DNA of 64,000 nucleotides from Sambucus nigra (taxonomy: Eukaryota; Streptophyta; Magnoliopsida; Dipsacales; Adoxaceae). This document shows positions 48,404 through 58,891 of this stretch, one piece after another. The translations under genes and the position numbers were made by a program. The first letter of the stretch is position 1; each line of letters starts with the position of its first letter. Under the pieces are notes generated by a model. It did not search any database. It saw only the letters and a list, made by a program, of their open reading frames with translations, and was not told the DNA's origin. Location: assembly GCA_949130495.1 (NCBI GenBank), contig OX422211.1, positions 397,973,049-398,037,048 of the forward strand, read 5' to 3'.

Positions 48404-48829
48404 TAGCATTGGCAAAATTATGGGTTGTACTTAATTTGGTTGGGTTAAATATGGGTTGGGTTAAATGTGGGTTGGGCCAAATATGGGGTGGGTTAAATGT
48501 GGGCCGGATCAAATATGGGCGGACCAAATATGGGTTGGATCAACCCATTATTTTTTTACCAAATTAAGTATTACAATTGGAGGTATATATAAAAAAAACT
48601 CATATTTTACTCATAACTTTTTAAAATGAGTATTATATTTGATTTGTATCTTTTAAAATTGGGCTCCATATTTGATTTCTTGCTTTCAAATATGGACCTC
48701 ATATATAACTCAATGCTTTGAAATATGGGCCCCATATTTAACTCATAGCTTTTAAATATAGGTCTCATATTTAGATGCTTGGACTAATATGGATTATTTT
48801 ATTATTTGGGTCATATTTTGCCACTACTA
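48404..48829. mobile_element. hAT-like MITE with internal tandem repeats
   Basis: Flanked by an exact 8-bp duplication ATACTCAG (48396-48403, 48830-48837). The ends TAGCATTGGCAAAATTATGG and, inverted, TAGTAGTGGCAAAATATGAC form short TIRs. The interior holds two tandem families: about seven units of 18-21 bp, GGGTTGGGTTAAATATG-like (about 48436-48545), and about five units of 40 bp with CATATTTGATTT and CTTTCAAATATGG words (about 48598-48780). Confidence 0.82.
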
Positions 48830-48837
48830 ATACTCAG

Positions 48838-49357
48838 TATCCGCTTTGCTGAGTTGGATAGAAATACCATCCCAATCCAAACAAAAATCATCCATGTGTC
48901 TTTTATAACTTGAAAATAAAAAGTAAAAAAAATGTTTTTTTTTTTAATTTTAAAACTGTTTTTTTTTTCAAATTTAAAGAATTACTCTCTTTTTTTTTTT
49001 AATAAGAATTAAAACCTCCTAAATGTACCCAAAATAATTTTTAAAAAATAGAGTATTAAATTTCATAACACCTATTTTATTGATTTTAGTTTAGGGATTA
49101 TGGGGGTATTAATATATTTTTAAGCTCTTTTTTTTCAAAGTTGAAGAAACACTTTTGTGTGCATTTGATAAACACAATTTGCCATGAAAAAATTATCATG
49201 CTCACTCATTTAATTTTTTTTTTTAAAACAACAAAATTATAGGATTCCTTAAAACAACAACTTTAATTGTTTCATCCATCCAAATATCATGTAAGAGCAA
49301 ACATAAATAAAATTATTAAAAATAATCTAGGAAAGAAAAAAAAAACAATATGCCCCT
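48838..49357. other. AT-rich sequence inside the LINE-interrupting block
   Basis: Long A and T runs, no coding, no ends identified. Confidence 0.4.
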
Positions 49358-50115
49358 GATTGTAGGCGCATAAAAAATTATCTATTTCTTCATATGAGGA
49401 GTGAAAATTGAATTCCTACATTGTGTCATGTTTTAATTGTGCCGTTTTCGTTTCAGGTAAAATTGAATTACTACATTGTATTTTGTCGTGTTTTAAATGA
49501 CTCATGTTCGTGTTAAGTAAAAAACGGTCAACTAACGATTTTAGTCAGTTTTGAACCCCAACCAACTAATATGAAAAGAAATAAACCCAAACTCTAAATA
49601 ACAAAAACTACTATACTCGAAGCTGTAAAAAACTATTTTTTTTATTTCACATGAATACGACTCAAATAGAATGCAATAATACATAAATTCGTATTATTTT
49701 TACATAACACGAACACAAGTCAACTAAAACACGACATAACACAAATATTTTTTACTCAATACGAAAATGATCCAAATAAAACGACACGGCATATATCTTA
49801 AAAGTTTATCTAACACAAACATGACCGAATTAAAACATGACACAATTATTATAACCCAACCCCTATTCGACCCAAATAAACTAGCACAACATGAAATCCT
49901 AATTTTACCCAATACGAACACGACTCAATTATAAAACGCCACGACACAATTATTTTTTACAAACATGTCACCTAAACATGTAAAATTTTATATTGTTTTA
50001 GTTTTGTGGTCAATTTATTTTGGTCATTTTCTTCACATGGTTTAATATCAAAACAATATAGGAGTTTAATTTTCATTCGTATATGAAAAAATAGATAATT
50101 TTTTATGCTACAATC
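49358..50115. mobile_element. long-TIR non-autonomous element
   Basis: The left arm GATTGTAGGCGCATAAAAAA, TTATCTATTTCTTCATATGA, GTGAAAATTGAATTCCTACA matches the right arm in reverse (GATTGTAGCATAAAAAATTA, TCTATTTTTTCATATACGAA) over about 80 bases. The interior has repeated AACACGACTCAATTA / CACGACACAATTA words in both directions. No clear target duplication. MULE-like by its arm length, but the class is uncertain. Confidence 0.65.
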
Positions 50116-50300
50116 TGTGACACTCCGCCTATTCTAATCCCGTGTGATCAGCCCATTATTAATTTAAAGAGAAATCATCAGTGCTTTCATTCTTAGCATC
50201 ATTATTGAAAATTTATTAATTCCTAATAACCAAATAGCCCGGTGTCAAAATTTTAATCTTTATTAACATGCGAAAATATAAAAGTCTCCTTGTTTTGGCT
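50116..50300 (-). mobile_element. gypsy LTR end fragment
   Basis: It begins TGTGACACTCCGCC, the reverse of the GGGGTGTCACA end of the Tekay-type LTR, and continues with TTCTTAGCATCATTATTGAAA and GGTGTCAAAATTTTAAT, as in the solo LTR at 16437. The homology fades after about 185 bases, so it is a truncated remnant. Confidence 0.65.
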
Positions 50301-50918
50301 AAGTCTAAGTCCCACATTAACTTATATCATTGTGCACGAAAATTTTCGACAAGAAAGTATGTCAAATTTGTTTTTAGCACAATTCTTATGAAAATAGTAA
50401 TATATCATAAAATGTTTAATAATATTTACTTTATATAAGTGTATTTAATGTCAATTAGTTTTTTATGAAAATTTAATACTAATTTTTATGTAATTATCAA
50501 GTAATAGAAAATTTTGCTCATTAAAAACATTTAAATTTTATATGACTACAAGATTTGATGACTTTGTGTTAAAAAAATATGTTTATATTTTTTACTTAAA
50601 TTAAGAGAACATTTAGTACATGTTGTTAGTTGGCACTCTTTTATTGGATGCTTTTTTTTTTTGAGAAAATATGGTATAGTTCTTAACAAAGCTATTTGAC
50701 TTTTTTTTTATTTAAAAAAACTGTTTTGATAGAAAAGAATATTTTTCATAAATTAGAAAAAATATATTGTTAAAAAACACTATTTTAATAAAAAAAATTG
50801 AAAAAAACTGTTTTAAAAAATAAAAGTTAGTTTAATAAAAATAAAAACAAACAATTTATACATTTTAAACTGTTTTAAGAAATAATTTTTTTAAAATATT
50901 GTAAAATTAAAATAAAAA
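50301..50918. other. AT-rich sequence, nothing recognised
   Basis: Very high A+T with long homopolymer runs; no gene and no repeat ends seen. Confidence 0.4.
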
Positions 50919-51455
50919 TTAAGTTTGAAAATCAGGGTTGCCGCTTACGCGAACCTTTAAAAATACGAAAATAATGGGTAAATGGGCGTTTGAGGGACTA
51001 AATGATTTAGAAATAATTTAAAAAAATTAAGTTTAAAAATAAGGGGTGCCGCTGGAGCGGATATTTAAAAATAAGAGAATATTGGGTAAATGACTGTTTG
51101 AGGGAGTAAATGAGTTAAAAAAAATTTAAAATTTAAGTTTAAAAATAAGGGGTGTCCCTGGCGCGAACCTTTAAAAATAAGAGAATATTTGGTAAATGGG
51201 TAATTGAGGGACTAAATGAGTTAAAAATAATTTTAAAAAATTAAGTTTAAAAATAAGGGGTGTCGCTGGCGTGAACCTTTAAAAATAAGAGCATATTGGG
51301 TAAATGGGTGTTTGTGGGGACTAAATGAGTTAAAAATAATTAAAGAAATTAAGTTTAAAAATAAGGGGTGCCGCTGACGCGAACCTTTAAAAATAAGATA
51401 ATATTGAATAAATGGGTATTTGAGAGATTAAATGAGTTAAAATAATTTTTAAATT
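50919..51455. repeat. tandem array of five units of about 107 bp
   Basis: Units start with TTAAGTTTRAAAATMAGGG at 50919, 51027, 51133, 51241 and 51349 (spacings 108, 106, 108, 108). Each has a short GC island, TGCCGCTGGCGCGAACC, then TTTAAAAATAAGA, TTGGGTAAATGGG and GAGGGACTAAATGAGTTAAAA. The first and last units are the most diverged. Confidence 0.92.
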
Positions 51456-51639
51456 TATTTTATTATAATAATTTTTTATTTAAAAAAAACATATTTTGAT
51501 TGAATTTGTAGATTTTTGGGGTTTTATTTTAATTCCGGTTAGTATTATTCCTAGTTTTATAAGTTAAAATATATTATAAACTAAAACAACCAACAAAAAA
51601 TTGATAAAAAAAATAGTTGAGTTTGACTAGTGGTGTCCA

Positions 51640-52350
51640 CATAAGTAGTAGGTACTTGGTATGTGTTAAAGGCCGGGATGTGTATCATTTTTCTTGAAAA
51701 AAATGGGTCTCAAACTGTGTTAGAAGATGAATTTGATAGGGACGGCTCTAAGGTGGGTGTGGGAGTTTTGCCTAGGATGGGACGTAATGGTCTTTTATTG
51801 GAGACTTTTAGTCAGCTTAAAACCAATTTTCCTTTTGTAAGTAAATTAAGTAAATAGTCATCCAACTCTATTAGAATTGGCCCTATTTTAAATTCAGGTG
51901 TAGTGATCAAGAATGGGGATTTTATGAAAAAAGTTAAGAAAAGGGGGATTCTTCTAATAAAAATATAAGGGAAGTGCGGTGAACTTTAGGAGTAAAAAAG
52001 TTCCAGATAGAGGGGAGGCGGGGGACGTTTGTGCATCTTCAGGTGCGAGATTTTCCATGGGCAATGGTTTAAGTACTCTCCTAGTGCAGGTCTTTTACGT
52101 GGTGGTCCCCTTTGTACGATCATGGAGGAGGGGGTAGGAGAGGTTGAGGAAAAGGTGTGGGTTCAAGATTCTTCTAGCTTCTCAGGAGGATCATCGAGTG
52201 GGAAGGAGACGGTGGGTAATTTTGTAGGTTTGTATCTTAAATTATTGGTGGAGCTAGGCGGTTTGGAGCGGGATGGGGAGGTGTCCGGGAATAGGAGACT
52301 TGAGAAGGCCATAGAGGGGGGGTGGAGTAATGGGTGTCTAGTATGATAGG
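51640..52350 (+). pseudogene. L1 ORF1 C-terminal remnant and inter-ORF region
   Basis: Stop-ridden plus-strand frames with Gly/Ser/Glu-rich composition (open parts 51663-51857 and 52029-52346) fit the tail of a plant LINE ORF1 that resumes after the insertion block. Homology is not strong by eye; the placement before ORF2 is the main support. Confidence 0.45.
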
Positions 52351-52486
52351 AGGTTTCAATAAGTTTTTAGGGTTAACGTATGTGGGGAATGAGAAGGAGG
52401 CCCTTACTTTGTTTCGTGTTATATAGGAGAGGCAGAGGGACACAGTAAGGGTGGTAGGGGGAGGGAGGGGGTTATAGAGGTCCCTA

Positions 52487-55400
52487 ATGAAGTTACGCAT
52501 TATCTCGTGGAATGTGCGGGGATTGAATGACCCCGGGAAACGAGGTGTAATTAGTGGTGCGCTGTCGCTGTGGAGGCCGGATATTGTTTGTCTACAGGAA
52601 ACTAAGATGGAAGTTATGGATAGGGAGTTAGTGCGGTCTATCTAGGGAGGGCGTAGTATATAGTGGTGTTGTATGGATTCAGTGGGGGCATCATGAAGGA
52701 TTATTATAATGTGTGATAGTAGAGTCGTGGATAAAATTTATGTACTTGTGGGATGTTGGTCTCTTTCTTGTTTATTCAGGAATATTGAGGACGGTTTTAC
52801 ATGGAGTTTTTCAGTGGTTTACGAGCCAGTTGAGGATTTGGTTCGTCGGGAGTTGTGGGAGGAATTGGCAGGTGCCAAAAGTGTGTGGGGTGTTCCGTGG
52901 TGTACGGGGGTGATTATAATATTGTCCGTTTTCCCTCTGAGAGGAGTGGATGGGTGAGATTTAATTCTTTTATGCGTGACTTTTCTGAATTCATCGATGA
53001 GCTGGAGTTGGTGGACATTCCTTTGGTGGGAGGGCTATTTACATGGTCCAGTCATATGAACGACCCTTCCTTTTCTCGACTTGATCGATTTTTACTTTCT
53101 AATGAGTGGGAGGAGCATTTTATGGGGGTTTGTCAATCTTGTCTTCCTCGGGTTACTTCGGATCACTCCCCTATTCTCCTAGAGTGCGGTGGGAGAAGGG
53201 GCGGGAAGTCCCCTTTTCGATTCGAGAACATGTGGCTTAAGGAGGAGGGCTTTATTGATATGGTGCAGTGGTTATGAGGTGGAGGGGAATGCTAGATTTG
53301 GATTGGCATCTAAATTGTTTCATCTTAAAGGGGATCTTATTCAGTGGAACCATGATGTGTTTGGGCATGTGGGAGGGGTGATTGCGCAGCTTATGGAGGA
53401 TATCTGGGGCCTCGACGAGAAAGATGGTTTGGGTGGTCTTTCGAGGGTTGAGAGGGTGGTTACAAAAGAGAAATCAAGGGAGTTGGGGAGGAGACTGATC
53501 CAGGAGAATTTTGTTGGAGGCAAAAATCTAGGGCTCTTTGGCTTAAGGAAATGGACAATAATACAAAAAATTTCCATAAAGTGGTTAACTCCCATCGTCG
53601 GTTTAACCATATTGGGAAGGTGGTAGTAGAAGAGGTGGAGTACACCGAGGAGCGTGACATTTATAAGGAGATCAGTCAGTTTTATGAGAGGTTGTTGTAT
53701 ACCGAGGAGGAGTCCTGGCGCCCCGACATGGATGAGCTTTCGATGGCTAGCATATCGGGGGAGGAGGTGGATCAGTTGGGAAGGGTGTTCACGGAAGTGG
53801 AAGTGGTCCAGGTTTTGAGGTCTATGTGCGGGGACAAGGCGCCCAACCCTGACAGGTTCACTATGGACTTTTTCCAACTTTGTTGGACGATTATCAAGGA
53901 GTATGTGATGGTAGTATTCTACGAGTTCTATGATAGGGGATACTTTTTTAGGAGCCTGAATGTTATTTTCATTACTTTATTGCCCAAGAAATGGGGAGAT
54001 GTGAGAGACTTTAGACCCATCAGCCTTGTTGGAAGTGTTTATAAGCTCGTCTCTAAGGTCTTATCGGTTAGGCTTAGAAAGGTGATAAATATTCTCATGT
54101 CCGAGGCTCAGAATGCTTTTGTGGGTGGTCGTTAGATCCTTCATGCGGTGCTGGTATAGAATGAGTGCATTGAGGCTATGATGAGAAGTGGGATCATGGG
54201 TAATATATGAAAGCTTGATGTCGATAAGGCCTATGATCATGTGAGTTGGGGTTTCCTATTCTATCTTCTTAGCAGGATGGGTTGTGGGGAGAGGTTGTGC
54301 AGGTGGATGAAGAGGTATGTATCCTCAGTCAGTTTCTCTGTCCTGGTGAATGGGGTACCCGAAGGTTTCTTCTTGAGATCTCGGGGTCTTAGTAAGAGGG
54401 ACTCATTGTACCCTTTCCTCTTTATTTTGGTCATGGAGGCATTTTCTCGAATGATGATTTATACGGTCGAGGGTGGCCTAGCCTCCGATTTTTTGGTCGG
54501 GGGCATTGTTCCTCAATCTGTTGTGATCCCTCACCTGCTTTTTGCAGATGATAGTATTATTTTTTGGGGGGTAACTGTGGATGAGATGAGGACATTGAGG
54601 ATGTTGTTGGTGTGTTTTGAGGCTATGTCTAGTCTCCGTATCAACGTCAGGATGAGGGAAATGATTGCCATAGGTGAGGTCGATAATTTGGGTATTTTGG
54701 CCAAGGTGCTTGGGTGTACCGTTTGCTTACTCCCCTGTACTTATCTGGGGCTCCCCTTAGGGGCTACGTTTAAGTCCATGTCGATGTGGGATCCGGTTAT
54801 TGAGAGGTTCCAAAGGAGGTTAGCAGGTTGGAAGCATAGTTACCGTTCCAAAAGGGGGAGGTTGACGTTGATTAGAAGTGTTTTATTGAGTCTATCGACT
54901 AATTTCATGTCTATCCTTCCTTTACCTATTTCGGTGGGCAACAGGCTTGATAAGTTGATGAGGAATTTCCTATAAATAGGGCATGAAGATTAGTTAAATA
55001 TAGCCTGGTGAGTTGGGATGAGGTGTGCTTGCCGCAGAAGGAAGGTGGGGTGGTGGTGAGAAGTCTAGCCCATTTTAATAAAGCTTTATTGGGAAAGTGG
55101 ATGTGGAGGTTCCATAGGGAAGATGGCAGACTGTGGAGGAAAGTGGTATTGGCTAGGCATGGGGCTAACCATTTTGGGTGGGGCCCTAGGGAGGGGCATA
55201 GTGCTCATGGTGTGGGGTCGTGGAAGTGTATCGCTCATGGGTGGGATGTTTTTTCGATATCCACTTCCTTTAAGCTTGGGAGTGGACATCGTATTAGGTT
55301 TTGGAAAGATAGGTGGGGTAAGGGTGGGTATATGAAGGATCTTTTCCCGGGAATGTATCGGATTGGGAGAGTTAGGGAGGGGACTATTGAGGTTCAAAGG

Positions 55401-56092
55401 AGGAGGTTGGGGGATCGTGAAGTGTGGGATCCTAAGTTTAGGTGAGGGGTTAGGTATTAGGAGCTGGAAGAGGCGGAGGAATTATTTGAGTGGTTGCTTT
55501 AGATACCTATTTCGTCCGATAGGACTGATGGTTTGAGGGGGACGGGCTCTCAGGATGGTCTTTTCCAGTCAAAAACTATTACATTGTTCTTAGGGGCAGT
55601 GGGAGTGTCTCCCTTCCTTGGAAGGCTATTTGGAAGAGTCATGTGCCTCCAGAGGTTAGATTTTTTATGTGGACTACAGCCAGACAATACATCCTGACAA
55701 TTGAGGGGTTGCAGAAACGAGCGAGGAGGTTGGCCAGTAGATGTTGGTTGTGGAATAAGGAGAAGGAGACAACCAATCATCTGCTTCTTCATTGCCATGT
55801 GACTCGGGGTCTTTGGGATTTGTTCTTCTCCTTGGGGAAGATTTTGTGGGTTATTCCTCGGGAGGTGAATGAGGTTTTGGCGGCGTGGGGAAGCCCTAGG
55901 GGCTGGCTTGGTCCGAGGGGTGTCTGGAAGATGGTCTCGCATTGTATCTTCTGGACTATTTGACAGGATAGAAATCGAAGATGCTTTGAGGGGGTCGAAT
56001 TGGATCCTTCACGTTTACGGTACTCCTTTATGAGCCTTCTTCTTTCTTGGCATCGAAAAAAGGGTGGATTCATCGTTGTTTGTTTTTCTTAA
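52487..56092 (+). pseudogene. L1 ORF2: endonuclease, reverse transcriptase and zf-RVT, decayed
   Basis: Starts at ATG 52487 with MKLRIISWNVRGLNDPGKR and PDIVCLQETK, the N-terminus of the apurinic-type endonuclease; [15 protein letters not shown] (about 53160-53200) is its C-terminal His motif. Reverse transcriptase follows with DFRPISLVGSVYKLVSKVLS (about 54010), AQNAFVGGR then a TAG, DVDKAYDHVSW (about 54215), and LLFADDSIIFWG with the FADD box at 54541-54552. The zf-RVT domain near 55640-55830 reads WKSHVPPEVRFFMWTTA and HLLLHCHVT. At least eight stops or frameshifts (for example near 52642, 53274, 54133, 54973, 55442) prevent any full product. In living elements this protein nicks target DNA and copies LINE RNA onto it. 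Confidence 0.9.
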
Positions 56093-56246
56093 GTTTTTGG
56101 AGGATCTTGAGCATTAGCCTTTTCTTTGTTTAGGTTAAGGCCCTTTGTTTCTTTTATTTTTATATATACTCCATGTATACGGGGTTTCTGCCCCCTTAGG
56201 TGGGTTCATTTTATTGAAACATTTGCTTATAAAATAAAATAAATAA

Positions 56247-56432
56247 CATGAGCCGTTGGCTTAGTTGGTTAGATCTTGGGTTTGCTCCCCAGAGGTTGCT
56301 AGTTCGAGTCTTGCAAGGCCACGGACCGCGGGCCCACACAGCCTGTTTCGAAAGCCTTGTTCGGGGGGAAGGGATTAGTCTCGAGGTGCGCGTAAGCTGC
56401 CCGGGGATTACCCTCCGTACCAAAAAAAAGAA
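56247..56432 (+). mobile_element. tRNA-derived SINE
   Basis: A pol III promoter is visible: A box TGGCTTAGTTGG at 56257-56268 and B box AGTTCGAGTCT at 56301-56311, 33 bases apart, as in a tRNA head. A non-tRNA body with GCGCGTAAGCTGCCCGGGGA follows and ends ATTACCCTCCGTACC plus a short A-rich tail (AAAAAAAAG). It starts right after the 3' tail of the first L1. It is not a tRNA gene: no acceptor stem or cloverleaf closes, and a body follows the head. Confidence 0.82.
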
Positions 56433-56481
56433 ATGAAAATCAATGAAGTGGAAAAAGAATGTAACGTTGAATTAACATAAC

Positions 56482-58200
56482 ATGTGGGACTATAGGAAAA
56501 GGATGGAGACTCTCTCTCTCATTCTGTCTCCACAAACCCTACAGGACCAAAGCCAACCAACTACCCTACCTCCACCTAAGCCACCAAACCCCACTCACAC
56601 AACTGATTCTCTTGAGTTCAATATGACAACAAGTAAAATAGAGTATAGGAGAACCAAGGAGATCATGAAACCAACACACAGGATGTCGTACAAGGATAAG
56701 ATAATGGGACAACCTTCGGCCAGTGGGATTCGAGGAGTTGGAAACACCACAATCTCTCAACACACTATGATAACATCAACAAGGTATACATTCTTCTCGT
56801 CATGGGACCAAATACCGAAGATTATGAATCAGAAGATGAATAAGAAGAGAATATATTTAAATACATTGCTATTCCTAGTGTCCAAATTTAGAATCAGAAA
56901 CTCCAAAAGGTGAGACAACCATGGAGAAACTCCGTTATAATCAAACTACTCGATAAATTCTTGTCGTTCCAAAGACTTGCATTACGATTATCGCAATTCT
57001 GGATACTAAAGGCTATTATTTTTATAACGGATTTAGGGAATAATTACTACCTAGTAAATCTTACGTCTTTGGATGACTACATTGCAGCATTAGCGGGAGG
57101 TCCCTGGTTTATGGAAGACCAATATATGTCGGTACAACAATGGAGGAAAAACTTTATGCCCTCATCAACATATATCAAACACATGAGTTTATTCATTCAA
57201 AACCACAAATTGCCCATTGAATACTACGATGGGTAATTTCTTCATCATATACCATCATCTCTGGGAAATCCATTAAAAATAGACCTCCAAGCGGAATCTA
57301 TAGGCCACGGTCGATATGCTAGAATTTGTATATCAAACAAAACCTCCCTCCCAAAATAAAAATTGGATGCATTCTACGTAGCATTGTCTACGAACTAAAA
57401 ACGTATATATGTTTTTCATGTGGACTAGTTGGTCATACAAAAGGAAAATGCAAACAATATACACCCATGAAATCAGTGGATACCGACATGACATTGGATA
57501 ACGTATGGCAAGTGGAAAAATGTAGACCACCACGCCGGACACACCAAATAAAGACTGCTAGTAAGGCCCGACCTGAGAACCACCAAGGTAAGATGGAACG
57601 AGCAGAAAAAAAGCCGATGAAAAATGCAGCCACGCATCTGGAAAAAACAAGGAGTGGCAAACAGTATTTTTTACATGGTTCGATGTCAAATAGACGTGGA
57701 CTTGAGAAAAAAATAATGCAGAAAAATAATTGTTTTGGCGTGTCTCCCGATCCAGCTGAACAACTATCCAAAGATCGGTCTAAAGTTTCCTAAAATAGCA
57801 GATTACCACTAATACACACTCAAGTGCCTGAGAACAACATGGACCCATAAGTGATGAAAGTCTACTCAAACCAAGTGGTGGAGAACAGGGACAAAACGAA
57901 TCAAAACAAAGAAGTAAACGTACATCCTTTCACCGCCTCAACTGAGGATAATTTTAACAGGGGCAAGGCCCGTGATATCCCTCGTGGCAATCAGGTAAAA
58001 AAATTCTTAAACCTATGCACGCATTAACAACACACAGTATGCTTAGAAAGGAAAACCCAACAATTAAAAACCCCATTATTCTCCCACTACTCAAGAAACG
58101 TTTGCTAATAGTGACATGGCAAGTCGGAGCCCAACCCCAGAGTTTTCGACCCGTTCTAGCAGCCCTTCGAACTCCCCGACCTCAAACCTATATCAATGAC
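56482..58200 (+). pseudogene. L1 ORF1 with DUF4283 and a CCHC knuckle, decayed
   Basis: Open pieces in different frames: 56482-56913, 56910-57236 and 57326-57793. The middle piece holds the DUF4283 core, DLGNNYYLVNLTSLDDYIAA, LAGGPWFMEDQYMSVQQW. The last holds a zinc knuckle CFSCGLVGHTKGKC (about 57414-57455) followed by a basic polar tail. Frameshifts near 56910 and 57240 and several stops break it. ORF1 proteins bind LINE RNA in the ribonucleoprotein. Confidence 0.8.
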
Positions 58201-58280
58201 CACCACCCCAACCAGAATTGAGAAGAACCATTACAATGAATCCATTTCACCTCCTGGATTTGAATTTTCAGTCATGAAAC

Positions 58281-58793
58281 TGTTGGTTTTGGCTCTCCTA
58301 TTTTTTCAGTTTTGGTTTATTTACAAATTTGCCATTTTGGCTCAAATCTATAAATACAAGTGTTATTTCTAGGTTTTGAGAGAGGACAAGTTTGAGAGCT
58401 ATTTTGTGAGTTATCAAAGCTAAAGAGTGATAGAGCTCCCATTTGAGGGGTGAGTTCTTGTGAGGTTGTGAGTGACTTTCTAAGAGAGATAAATTGTGTG
58501 TGTGTATAACCTTTGGGTTCCTCCATTTATCTATAGAAAGAAGAAATCCTCCTTGGTGGATGTAGCCCAAATTTGGGTGAACCACGGTATATCGTTGTTG
58601 TTTTTCTTTGATGATTGCTTGTATGTTCTTATTGTCTCTTCATTGATGCTTGGTTGAATTGATTGGGAGTTTGAACACTAGTTCATTTTGGGAACAAGGT
58701 CTTGGGTGTTTTCCGCACACCAAGTGTTTGATAAAATTCCCGAGTGAGTTTTATCGTCTTGGTCGCTAGAGATAGTCTTGCTTTAGCGCAACA
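58281..58793 (+). repeat. 5' LTR of the gag-protease copia element
   Basis: 513 bp; TATA box TATAAATA at 58349-58356, with the matching box at 61124-61131 in the other LTR. Confidence 0.95.
58349..58356 (+). promoter_or_regulatory. TATA box of the gag-protease copia LTR
   Basis: TATAAATA about 68 bases into the LTR, kept in both copies. Transcription would start about 30 bases downstream, giving a short U3. Confidence 0.7.
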
Positions 58794-58795
58794 AG

Positions 58796-58807
58796 TGGTA
58801 TCAGAGC
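58796..58807 (+). other. primer-binding site, initiator tRNA-Met
   Basis: TGGTATCAGAGC, a full match, two bases after the LTR. Confidence 0.93.
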
Positions 58808-58891
58808 TTTGGTTGCATTGTTTGCCCGGTATTTTGGTTCGAGGTTGAATCAATTTTGGCAATTTTGGCATAGCTTTTGTTTTTGTTCCAA

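Larger units (their letters stand above)
47099..56245 (+). mobile_element. decayed L1-type LINE (first copy)
   Basis: ORF1 (DUF4283-type) and ORF2 (endonuclease, reverse transcriptase, zf-RVT) are in the L1 order on the plus strand, with many stops. ORF1 is split by about 3.3 kb of other repeats (about 48361-51640). The 3' end is a short AT-rich tail, TTGCTTATAAAATAAAATAAAT, at about 56223-56245. The 5' end and target duplication are not defined. Confidence 0.85.

Noticed and set aside
56250..56325. tRNA gene candidate
   Set aside because: The A and B boxes are present but the cloverleaf does not close and a SINE body with an A-rich tail follows.
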